Assembly: GCF_002149925.1 (NCBI RefSeq)
Contig: NZ_MSLT01000002.1
Location: 1-64,000, forward strand
DNA from: Thioflexithrix psekupsensis
Lineage (GTDB): Bacteria > Pseudomonadota > Gammaproteobacteria > Beggiatoales > Beggiatoaceae
Direction of reading: 5' to 3'
DNA: 64,000 nucleotides
Notes under the pieces: model-generated
What the model was told of the DNA's origin: nothing
Seen by the model: only the letters and a program-made list of their open reading frames with translations
The model's database searches: none
Shown here: positions 56,364-64,000 of the stretch, in pieces
Position numbering within the stretch: the stretch's first letter is position 1
Layout: each line of letters opens with the position of its first letter
Translations under genes and position numbers: made by a program

Positions 56364-58200
56364 ATGGCAAAGCAAAAAACATTGAGTTTATTGTTAAAGC
56401 AATTTATTGTCATGGGGAGCGTCTGTTTATTATCCCAGCCATTAATCGCACAAAGCGACACTGAAACCACTCCAAACACCTATTTATTACGCGATGGAGT
56501 GAGTTTAAACGATGTGGTTGCCATCACGGTTGAAAAATCTCCCAATATTCTTTTACAAGCCCTCACCGTGGAAGCCGCCAAAGCCGGCGAACAAATCCAA
56601 ACGGGCTTTTTCGATCTCACAACCAACGCCAGTGTGACCGGACAGCATCAACGTAAACCCGCATTGCTGAACCCACTCACTGGCCGTTTAGATCAAGATG
56701 CAATTGTTCTTTCGACGGGTTTATCTAAGTTATTTAGAACAGGCGTATTAGCCAGCGTGGCCGTCAATGTAAATCGTCTTGATATTATCAGAAATAATAT
56801 ACCAAAAAGATATGATTCATAGAATCCTTAATTTGTCAGAATCAGAATTTACAGACACAAAAATTTTCAAAATTTATTCTTGTAAGTCGTTTATTTTAAA
56901 CAGATTTTTTATTCTTTAATTCTGAAAATCTTAAAATTCTGTAAATTCTGATTCTGACAGAAAAATTTTATGAATGACTTAATTTTGGTATAGCGATCCC
57001 GCTAAAGATACGGGAAAATTATTATCTGTCATTAACCAAACGGGCGTTCGATTTGTATTGACCGTTCCTTTATTAAAAGGCGCGGGAGAAATATCTGCGG
57101 CTGCTAATGAAAAAGCCGCCATTTTACAACGCCAAGCGGCTGAAATGGGTTATCAACATTTTATTGCCAATACCTTATTAAATTCTATTTCGGCTTATTG
57201 GGATTATAAAGCGGCTTTAGAGAAACTCAGTGTTGAACGCGCTGCTGAAGCACGAGTAGAGCAAGGTTATCGCAAGGTAAATAATTTTTTAGCGGGTTCT
57301 GGTCAGGAAGCCCAATTGCGCAGTCGTTTCGCTGCGGAATTAGCGCGCTTGGAAGCCTATGTTTATGACAAGAAAAGTCGCACCATTAAGGCTACACAAG
57401 ACGTTGAAAATGCGAAAATCGCGCTGGCTAATACCATCGGCATTCCTGCGGCTGAAGCCGCCAGCATTGGGCCACCTAAAGATGAATTTCCTAAAGGGGG
57501 TTGGGATCGTCGTTTAGCGGCGATGGAAGAGCTGAATTATGCGCAACATTTATTGCAATTAGCCTTGCAAAATCGCGCCGATTTAAAAGCCGCAAAATTA
57601 AACCAAGAAGCTGAAATGGTACGGCAAGAAAAAGCCCGCAAAGATTTGTATCCCACCTTAAATCTTAACCTCAGCGCAGGTTATGAAGGCTTAGAAGTGG
57701 GAAATGATACTGCCGCTTATTTTGACTCGTTTAATACCCGTGTTCACGGCGCAGATACGGCGGCCACATTGCTTTTTAATTACCCTATCGGTAATAATGT
57801 CGCCAAAGGTCAGCTACAATTGGCCAATGCCAATTACCAACGCGCATCGATTCAAGTGAATGAATTAACTCGCGGAGTCGGCTTGCAATTAAACGGGGCT
57901 TTGGGTAAAACGGTGCAGTATATTAAGGAAGCGACACAACAACAATCCGCAGTCACTTCTTATGAGCAAACCCTGGATAGTTTGACCAAGAATATGAATT
58001 TATCTGAGAATCCTTTAGCGGTTTTTCAATGGACGGATAATGAAGATAAATTAAATCAGGCTTATAATGGTTTAATTGATTCATTGACCGAATTGGCCAA
58101 ACAAATTGCCCAATTGCGTTTCCAAACGGGAACTTTAGTCTTCGCCGAAGGGGAAGCGGGCAGTGTAAGTTTGCATACTATTACTGAATTACCACAGTAA
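56364..58200 (+). pseudogene. TolC-family outer membrane efflux protein, split by MITE
   Basis: Two halves (56364-56799 and 56993-58200) read as one 548-codon gene when the 191-bp MITE and one TA are removed: ...DIIRNN|SDPAKDTGKLLSV. A signal peptide (MGSVCLLSQPLIA) starts the protein. OEP-type helical repeats follow (SVEKSPNILLQALTVEAA, and KAALEKLSVERAAEARVEQG in the second half) and end in a region typical of TolC-like channels (AVFQWTDNEDKLNQAYNGL). As it stands the product stops inside the MITE after about 152 codons. It could have partnered an RND or ABC efflux system. Confidence 0.88.
56800..56990. mobile_element. Complete MITE (191 bp) with IS630-like ends
   Basis: Begins TACCAAAAAGATATGATTC and ends ACTTAATTTTGGTA, flanked by TA at 56798-56799 and 56991-56992. 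Its right end shares TACCAAAATTA with the IS630 elements here. Inside, a perfect 22-bp inverted repeat (56834-56855 and 56938-56959) makes a long hairpin. No coding capacity; it is likely mobilised in trans by the IS630 transposase. Confidence 0.88.
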
Positions 58201-58215
58201 TTATTTTTATTGGAG

Positions 58216-58256
58216 AAATCGCGTCTGATGGATTAATCATTAGGCGCGATTTTATT
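58216..58256 (+). terminator. Terminator of the TolC-family gene
   Basis: AAATCGCGTCTGATG (58216-58230) pairs with CATTAGGCGCGATTT (13 of 15) and is followed by TATT. Located 16 bases after the stop codon. Confidence 0.75.
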
Positions 58257-58291
58257 GTTCATTCTTATTGATGATTAAGGTATGGTTTATC

Positions 58292-58921
58292 ATGATCACT
58301 GTGGTTGGCAATTTAAAGGGAGGTTCAGGAAAAAGTACCGTCACTTTTAACCTTGCCGTGTGGTTGGCAGACAGGGGGCAAAATGTATTGACGTATGACT
58401 TAGACCCACAATGTACATTAAGCGATGTGTTGCAAGTGCGACAAGAAGAAAATTACACCCCAGCGATTCGCGTGCATAATCGCTACAACCATCGCCCACA
58501 AGAACCCAACGATTCACCAACAGAAGTCTTAATTGATGTCGGCGCATCCAACATGGCGGCAATGAAAAAAGCCATTGCTTTGGCAGATCGGGTGGTTGTG
58601 CCTGTCGCGCCTAGCCAAGCCGATTTATGGTCAACACAACGGTTTTTATACATGGTTGGCGGCATCAGCAAGGATAAACCGCCCCAAGTGGTGATGTTTG
58701 TCAATCGTGCCGACACCCACAGTGCCATTCGAGAATCCGACCAGACCGAGGCGGCATTGCGGGCTTTACCCGCTGTGCATGTATTATCAGCCCGCTTATG
58801 TCAACGCACAGCGTATCGACGATCTTTTAGCGAAGGATTAGCCGTGTTTGAACTCGAACCCCACGGCAAAGCCGCCCAAGAATTTGAAGTCTTTGCGCAT
58901 CAACTCTATGATATTTCTTGA
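58292..58921 (+). CDS. ParA/MinD-family ATPase, no ParB partner
   Basis: 209 aa from ATG 58292, which puts the protein start at MITVVGNLKGGSGKST; the frame is open eight codons further up. Deviant Walker A KGGSGKST with the signature lysine, DLDPQCTLSDVL (Walker A' Asp) and Walker B-like VLIDVGA. Such stand-alone ParA proteins position cargo (chemoreceptor arrays, carboxysomes, plasmids). No parB, cheA or carboxysome gene is nearby, so the cargo is unknown. Short for ParA (209 against ~250). Confidence 0.85.
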   Translation: MITVVGNLKGGSGKSTVTFNLAVWLADRGQNVLTYDLDPQCTLSDVLQVRQEENYTPAIRVHNRYNHRPQEPNDSPTEVLIDVGASNMAAMKKAIALADRVVVPVAPSQADLWSTQRFLYMVGGISKDKPPQVVMFVNRADTHSAIRESDQTEAALRALPAVHVLSARLCQRTAYRRSFSEGLAVFELEPHGKAAQEFEVFAHQLYDIS

Positions 58922-58937
58922 GAAAACTTTGCTATTT

Positions 58938-59066
58938 TATCAGAATCAGAATTTACAGACACAAGAATTTTCAAAACTGATTCTTGCCAGTCGTTTATTT
59001 TCAGCAGATTTTTTTATTCTTTAATTCTGAAATTCTGTCAATTCTGATTCTGACAGAAAAATTTTT
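58938..59066. repeat. MITE-family copy without terminal TACC ends
   Basis: Left arm ATCAGAATCAGAATTTACAG and right arm ATTCTGATTCTGACAGAAAA with the family's internal sequence. The outer ends are missing. Lies between the convergent parA and EamA genes, and the hairpin followed by ATTTTTT could act as a terminator for parA. Confidence 0.75.
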
Positions 59067-59073
59067 TGCTCTA

Positions 59074-59979
59074 TTATTGATAAAGCGATTTATTCTTAAC
59101 AACCGTAGCCGATAAAATCCCCATGGCAATAAAAGCAATACCCACTAAATGATAATGCTGCATGGTTTCATTGAGAAATAAAATCGATAATGACGTGGCA
59201 AAGACAGGAATTAAATGTAAAAATTGTCCTGCGCGATTGGCACCAATATCTTGAATCGCCTGATTCCAACAAATATAAGCGATTAATAACGGAAAAATTC
59301 CCGTATATAACACACTTCCCATCACCGCAGGTGACCATGTCCACGCGGGAGAATAAATCAGCGAACCTAATGCGAAAGGAATTAGCGCAATAAAACCAAT
59401 CATAATGGTGATGCTTAAAAAAGTTAAACTGTGCAATTCAGTCGGCCGCCACCGCAATAACACCGAATAAAGCGACCACACCACCACCGCTAATAACACC
59501 CATAAATCCCCCCGTGTCAAAGCAAAATGTGTCAATACCGACCAATCCGCTTGACTGACAATAATAACCACCCCAAAAAATGATAAAATAACACCTATGA
59601 TTTGATAACGATTGGGTTTAATTTTTAATAATAAAAACGAGAATAATAAAATAATCATTGGTGATGCAGAAGCCAATAAAGCCGCATTCGTTACCGTAGT
59701 GGTTTGCAGCCCCATATAAAGGATAGAATTAAATCCAGCCACCCCTAATATTCCCAACAACAATAATATTTTAATATGAGTAACAATAAGCTGCCATTGC
59801 TGTTTTAATAACATAACCGTAAATGGTGTAATTAACACAACCGCCACGAAAGTTCTTAAAAAAGATAACATGATCGGGGGGATTTGTCCTTGAACGGCAC
59901 GCCCGACCACATAATTACCCGCCCAACATAACATGGCAATCAGTAATAATAAATAAGGAATAAATCTGGAGGCTGGCAT
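59074..59979 (-). CDS. EamA-family (DMT superfamily) transporter
   Basis: 301 aa with ten hydrophobic segments in two EamA repeats; AMLCWAGNYVVGRAV opens repeat 1 and LWVLLAVVVWSLYSVLLRW opens repeat 2. Likely exports small metabolites or amino acids, but the substrate cannot be predicted. ATG 59979 abuts the mazG stop codon directly, so the two genes are co-transcribed. Confidence 0.92.
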   Translation of the reverse strand: MPASRFIPYLLLLIAMLCWAGNYVVGRAVQGQIPPIMLSFLRTFVAVVLITPFTVMLLKQQWQLIVTHIKILLLLGILGVAGFNSILYMGLQTTTVTNAALLASASPMIILLFSFLLLKIKPNRYQIIGVILSFFGVVIIVSQADWSVLTHFALTRGDLWVLLAVVVWSLYSVLLRWRPTELHSLTFLSITIMIGFIALIPFALGSLIYSPAWTWSPAVMGSVLYTGIFPLLIAYICWNQAIQDIGANRAGQFLHLIPVFATSLSILFLNETMQHYHLVGIAFIAMGILSATVVKNKSLYQ

Positions 59980-60789
59980 TTAATAATCACTTTTTTCTTG
60001 TTGTTCTAATAGTTTAGCCGCTTGCCAATATTGTTCTAATTTCTCTAATGATAAATCATGAATCAACAACCCATCGGCTTGCACGGCTTGTTCTAAGGCT
60101 TGGAAACGACTGATAAATTTACGATTGGTGCGCTCTAACGCGGTTTCTGGATTAATGTCTAAAAAACGGGCATAATTCACCAAACTAAATAACACATCAC
60201 CAAACTCGTCTAATATGGCTTCAGAATCATCTAAAATCACCGCATGATTTAATTCTGACAATTCCTCTTGTACCTTATCCCAAACTTGGGTTTTATTTTC
60301 CCAATCAAAGCCCACACCTCGCGCTTTTTCTTGAATGCGCAACGCTTTTAATAACGGTGGCAAACTGCGCGGAACGCCTGCCAATGCACTGCGTTTTCCT
60401 TCGGGTTGTTCCGATAATTTCTGCACTTCCCAACGCTGTTTAATAAGCTGCTCATTATCCGTTTTTTCATCACCATAAACATGAGGATGACGACGAATTA
60501 ATTTATCACATAAACTATTGGCAATATCCGCAAAATTAAAAGCCTCTTGTTCACTGGCAATTTTAGCATAAAACATAATATGCAATAATAAATCGCCTAA
60601 CTCCACTTTAATGGCATTCAAATCTTCGGTTAAAATCGCATCGGATAATTCATAGGTTTCTTCAAGGGTCAAATGTCGCAAAGAAGCCATTGTTTGTTTA
60701 CGATCCCAAGGACAATTGGCACGCAATTCATCCATAATCTGTAACAAACGTAATAAAGCGGTTTGGGAATGGTTGACATTTTCAGTCAT
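59980..60789 (-). CDS. mazG: Nucleoside triphosphate pyrophosphohydrolase MazG
   Basis: 269 aa with two MazG domains: CPWDRKQTMASLRHLTLEETYE and VELGDLLLHIMFYA in the first, VQEELSELNHAV and DEFGDVLFSLVNYAR in the second. ExxE...ExxD metal-binding patterns are present in both. Hydrolyses NTPs to NMP and pyrophosphate; house-cleaning and (p)ppGpp-linked roles are known in E. coli. In an operon with the EamA transporter. Confidence 0.96.
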   Translation of the reverse strand: MTENVNHSQTALLRLLQIMDELRANCPWDRKQTMASLRHLTLEETYELSDAILTEDLNAIKVELGDLLLHIMFYAKIASEQEAFNFADIANSLCDKLIRRHPHVYGDEKTDNEQLIKQRWEVQKLSEQPEGKRSALAGVPRSLPPLLKALRIQEKARGVGFDWENKTQVWDKVQEELSELNHAVILDDSEAILDEFGDVLFSLVNYARFLDINPETALERTNRKFISRFQALEQAVQADGLLIHDLSLEKLEQYWQAAKLLEQQEKSDY

Positions 60790-60898
60790 TCTTTAGATAC
60801 CTTTTTTAAAAAACATTACTGATTCTTTGATGCTTGAAATGGGTCATTATTTAGTGCATATTAAAGTCATTGTTAAAAGATTCCAACAGGAAAAAATA

Positions 60899-61582
60899 AT
60901 GTCACCCCCTATTGCTTGCATTTGTTTTGATTTAGACGACACCTTATGGCCAGTGAATGTGGTTATTACGCGAGCGGAGCGTGTTTTACACGAATGGCTT
61001 TTGTCATACTATCCGCGTTTGGCGCGGCGTTTTAGCAGCCGTGATCTGCGCAAACTCCGCGAACAATTATTGCTGCAACATCCTCATTTAGCGTGTGATT
61101 TTTCTACCTTGCGCAAAATGAGTTTACATCATGCGGCCGAGCGCGTGGGTTATCGCCCTGATTTCGTAGAACAAGCCTTAGAGATTTTTTTACAAGCGCG
61201 TCACGATGTGACCTTGTACCACGATGTTTTGCCCACGCTACAAGCCTTACACGGGCGTTATCGCCTTTCTACTTTGACCAATGGCAACGCCGATGTCAAC
61301 CGTTTATCGTTGTCCGCATGGTTTGATTGTAATATTCAAGCCTGTCAAATCGGGGTGGCCAAACCTGCTGTTGAGCCGTTCCATGCCATTTGTAAAATGC
61401 TGGCGGTGTCACCTGAACAGGTTTTACACGTGGGCGATGATGTCACTTGCGATGTACAAGGCGCGCAAAATGCGGGAATGCAGGCGATTTGGCTCAATCG
61501 CACCCGCGAACCATGGCGCAGCGAAACGCCACAACCTCCTACAATTCATTCGTTGACAGAATTATTGCCTTTGCTGACCTAA
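60899..61582 (+). CDS. HAD-superfamily hydrolase (YigB-like)
   Basis: 227 aa from ATG 60899 (AGGA seven bases upstream); the open frame extends 24 codons further up without support. HAD motifs: ICFDLDDTLWP (nucleophile and acid Asp), TLTNGNADV (motif II Thr), the lysine in GVAKPAVEPF, and VLHVGDDVTCDVQGA (motif IV). Closest in style to YigB, an FMN/pyridoxal-phosphate phosphatase, but substrate is not certain. Stands upstream of pncB in the same direction. Confidence 0.88.
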   Translation: MSPPIACICFDLDDTLWPVNVVITRAERVLHEWLLSYYPRLARRFSSRDLRKLREQLLLQHPHLACDFSTLRKMSLHHAAERVGYRPDFVEQALEIFLQARHDVTLYHDVLPTLQALHGRYRLSTLTNGNADVNRLSLSAWFDCNIQACQIGVAKPAVEPFHAICKMLAVSPEQVLHVGDDVTCDVQGAQNAGMQAIWLNRTREPWRSETPQPPTIHSLTELLPLLT

Positions 61583-61681
61583 GTTTTAATTTGCAACTAA
61601 GGGCGATTGGGTCTATACTGAGCGCATACTAAGTATTAAAACACAACTAAGTCTATTCTGTCTCAATTTTCGGAGGCTGTC

Positions 61682-63100
61682 ATGTTATCGGATTTATATC
61701 GCGCTTCACTCAGTTTATTAACCGATTTTTACCAACTCACAATGGCTTATTCCTATTGGAAACAAGGAATGCAAGATCATGAAGCTATTTTTCATTTATT
61801 TTTCCGTAAAAATCCAGAAAATAACGGCTTTTGCATTGCTGCTGGATTAGAAACGGCTTTAGACTATTTAGAACAGTTTCAATTTACGCAAGACGATGTG
61901 GAATATTTAGCCACTTTAAAAGGGCATGACAATCAGCCTTTATTTGAAACGGCTTTTTTAGCTTATTTAAAAACAGTACGTTTTACAGGAAATATTGATG
62001 CCATACCAGAAGGCACATTGGTTTTTCCGCATGAGCCATTATTGCGGGTGCAAGGATCGCTATTACAATGCCAATTGGTAGAATCTGCTTTGCTCAATAT
62101 TATCAATTTCCAAACCCTAATTGCCACCAAAGCCAATCGCATTTGTCGGGCAGCAATGGGCGATCAAGTTTTGGAATTTGGTTTGCGTCGCGCTCAGGGA
62201 ATTGATGGCGGATTATCAGCCAGTCGTGCCGCTTATTTAGGCGGCTGTTCGGCAACTTCTAATGTGTTAGCGGGGAAATTATATGATATTCCCGTTAAAG
62301 GCACTCATGCGCACAGTTGGGTGATGTCTTTTGATAGTGAAATCAGCGCATTAAGAGCTTATTCTGAATCGATGCCGAATAATTGTGTTTTTCTAGTCGA
62401 TACTTATGACACTTATCAAGGCGTTGCGAATGCCATTAAAATTGGCTTGGAATTAAAACAACAAGGACGGCAATTATTAGGCATTCGTTTAGATTCGGGA
62501 GATTTAACAGTTTTAAGCCAATATGCGCGAAATGAATTGAATCAAGCAGGCTTATCTCAAGTTAAAATTATCGCCAGTAATGACTTAGATGAATATGAAA
62601 TTGCTCAGTTAAAACAAAAACGCGCTGCCATTGATATTTGGGGCGTAGGGACTCGTTTAATTACCAGTTATGATCAACCCGCTTTGGGTGGTGTTTACAA
62701 GCTGGCGGCATTGCGTGCGCCCGGCCAAACGTGGCAGTATAAATTAAAGCGTTCTGAGCAAGCCATTAAAACATCCATACCGGGTATTTTACAAGTGGCG
62801 CGTTATCTTGATCATCATGATTTTTTTGCGATGGATTTAATCTATGAAGCCGGTCAAGAAAATAAACTTTCTTTAAATAGCCATTTATCGCTTCATTCGC
62901 TATTAATTCCTGTGATGCAAGCGGGAGAATATTGTGCTGAATATCCCTCTTTATTACAAATTCAGCAACGAGTAAGCGATCAATTGGCGCATTTACCCGA
63001 ATCAATACGCGCATTAAGCACGCCTGATATTTATCGCGTGCAATTAGATAATGAATTATCTTTAAGACAACAACAATTAATGGCGCAATATAACTGCTAA
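61682..63100 (+). CDS. pncB: Nicotinate phosphoribosyltransferase
   Basis: 472 aa. Preiss-Handler enzyme joining nicotinate to PRPP. Family blocks: LLTDFYQLTMAYSYW at the N-terminus, FGLRRAQGIDGGLSASRAAYLGG, GTHAHSWVMSF (catalytic-loop His), VDTYDTYQGV and LDSGDLTVLS. CGGAGG eight bases or so before ATG 61682 is a strong ribosome-binding site. It lies 10 bp upstream of nadE, so the two steps of NAD salvage are co-transcribed. Confidence 0.96.
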   Translation: MLSDLYRASLSLLTDFYQLTMAYSYWKQGMQDHEAIFHLFFRKNPENNGFCIAAGLETALDYLEQFQFTQDDVEYLATLKGHDNQPLFETAFLAYLKTVRFTGNIDAIPEGTLVFPHEPLLRVQGSLLQCQLVESALLNIINFQTLIATKANRICRAAMGDQVLEFGLRRAQGIDGGLSASRAAYLGGCSATSNVLAGKLYDIPVKGTHAHSWVMSFDSEISALRAYSESMPNNCVFLVDTYDTYQGVANAIKIGLELKQQGRQLLGIRLDSGDLTVLSQYARNELNQAGLSQVKIIASNDLDEYEIAQLKQKRAAIDIWGVGTRLITSYDQPALGGVYKLAALRAPGQTWQYKLKRSEQAIKTSIPGILQVARYLDHHDFFAMDLIYEAGQENKLSLNSHLSLHSLLIPVMQAGEYCAEYPSLLQIQQRVSDQLAHLPESIRALSTPDIYRVQLDNELSLRQQQLMAQYNC

Positions 63101-63110
63101 GGATAAGGCA

Positions 63111-64000
63111 ATGAAATATTTAAAAGTAGGTGCAGCAGTACTTAATCAAACTCCCTTAGATTGGGAGGGGAATCAACAACGGATTGAAGTAGCCATTAAA
63201 GCAGCTAAAGAAGCACAAATCAGTGTTTTATGTTTACCAGAATTGTGTATTAGTGGTTATGGTTGTGAAGATATGTTTTTATCTCCGGCCACGTTATTGC
63301 AATCTAAACGGGTTTTATCGGCTTTAGTTTCTCACACAGAATCTATTATTGTCGCGGTCGGTTTGCCATTAAGTTATCAGAATCGAATTTATAATGTGGT
63401 TTGTTTATTAGCCAATGGGAAAATTTGTGGTTTTGTGGCGAAACGTTTCTTAGCAGGCGATGGTATTCACTATGAGCCACGCTGGTTTCAAGCGTGGCCA
63501 GAAGATATTTCCGTCGAATTAGAATTTAATGGGCAACATTATCCGCTTGGGGATATTTATTTTAATTGTGGTGGGGTGAGAATTGGTTTTGAAATTTGTG
63601 AAGAAGCATGGGTCGCCAATCGACCTGGGATTAAATTAGCCCAGCGAGGTGTGGATATTATTTTAAATCCCAGTGCCAGTCATTTTGCATTTGATAAACA
63701 TGCGATTAGACAGCGTTTTGTTTTAGAAGGATCACGGGCTTTTAGTGTCAGTTATATTTACACGAATTTATTGGGTAATGAATCGGGTAGAGCGATTTAT
63801 GATGGAGATGCGTTATGTGCCAGTCGTGGGCAATTATTAGCGAGTAATCCGCGTTTTAGTTTTGCGGATTATCAGCTTATTAGTGCGTTTATTGATGTCG
63901 ATTTAACCCGCATCGCGCAGGCGCGCACGGGGGAAGCGGTGCCAAATTTGGACACGCGGGTTTATATTCCCTTTGATTTCGCGCCTTTACAGCCCACAGC
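63111..64000 (+). CDS. nadE: Glutamine-dependent NAD+ synthetase, N-terminal part
   Basis: The frame opens at ATG 63111 (AAGG shortly before) and runs off the window. The visible ~296 residues are the nitrilase-type glutaminase domain: catalytic Glu in LPELCISGYGC, Lys in VAKRFLAGDG and Cys in GFEICEEAW. It supplies ammonia to the downstream synthetase domain, which is not included here. The domain order (nitrilase first) is the large, glutamine-dependent NadE. Operon with pncB. Confidence 0.95.
   Translation, partial: MKYLKVGAAVLNQTPLDWEGNQQRIEVAIKAAKEAQISVLCLPELCISGYGCEDMFLSPATLLQSKRVLSALVSHTESIIVAVGLPLSYQNRIYNVVCLLANGKICGFVAKRFLAGDGIHYEPRWFQAWPEDISVELEFNGQHYPLGDIYFNCGGVRIGFEICEEAWVANRPGIKLAQRGVDIILNPSASHFAFDKHAIRQRFVLEGSRAFSVSYIYTNLLGNESGRAIYDGDALCASRGQLLASNPRFSFADYQLISAFIDVDLTRIAQARTGEAVPNLDTRVYIPFDFAPLQPT

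Overview
The window is AT-rich gammaproteobacterial chromosome. Housekeeping gene orders typical of Gammaproteobacteria are present: ygfB-pepP, yciI-bolA-peptidylprolyl isomerase, nadK-recN facing hrcA, and mreBCD. Together with a DsrC-family protein, a NaChBac-type sodium channel, several STAND NTPases and heavy IS/MITE load, these suggest a Beggiatoa-like (Thiotrichales) sulfur bacterium. The lineage is an inference; no rRNA or tRNA was recognised.

Layout. 1-1019: 5' part of an RND efflux adaptor (minus strand). 1370-3523: an IS5-family element with a -1 frameshift, then IS630 copy 1, which abuts a 5'-truncated malQ. 4809-10469: a small secreted protein, then a three-gene cassette of membrane protein with two CxxC pairs, possible TIR-like protein, and nSTAND1-coiled coil-TM-WD40 protein. 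10793-21776: desaturase, dapE, a peptidylprolyl isomerase/BolA/YciI operon, an HD alarmone-hydrolase-like protein fused to DUF3553, a SHOCT protein, serC, IS630 copy 2 and mrdA. 21921-26329: an accessory island with an unknown protein, a DUF1828/DUF1829 protein, a MITE copy, and a frameshifted gene that reads as HEPN-like / NACHT NTPase / PPR-like repeats. 26383-28801: ygfB-pepP-ruvC. 28962-31099: a duplicated helix protein, an AAA ATPase with a broken TOPRIM partner, and a small recN relic. 31100-39801: a giant SpvB/VCBS/RHS polymorphic-toxin-like gene broken by IS630 copy 3 and by a nonsense codon. 39946-47485: recN, nadK, CIRCE, hrcA, voltage-gated sodium channel, mreD, mreC, mreB. 47697-50228: a secreted Ig-like protein, a cysteine-less DsrC homologue and a DUF4389 protein. 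50391-56215: an ABC transport operon with two PhnD-type binding proteins (the first split by IS630 copy 4) and a SpoIIE-type phosphatase. 56364-58200: a TolC-family gene split by a 191-bp MITE. 58292-64000: ParA, EamA transporter, mazG, HAD phosphatase, pncB and the start of nadE, the last two being consecutive NAD-salvage steps.

Mobile DNA is the unifying theme. Four near-identical IS630 copies, each 1131 bp when counted from TACC to GGTA, and a MITE with the same ends interrupt genes. Removing element plus one TA restores the reading frame in all three testable cases (RHS, binding protein, TolC).

The best candidates for undescribed biology are the HEPN-like/NACHT/PPR gene at 23338-26329 and the membrane / TIR-like / nSTAND-WD40 cassette at 5144-10469. 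Both have the architecture of STAND-type conflict systems, but no function can be shown from sequence alone.
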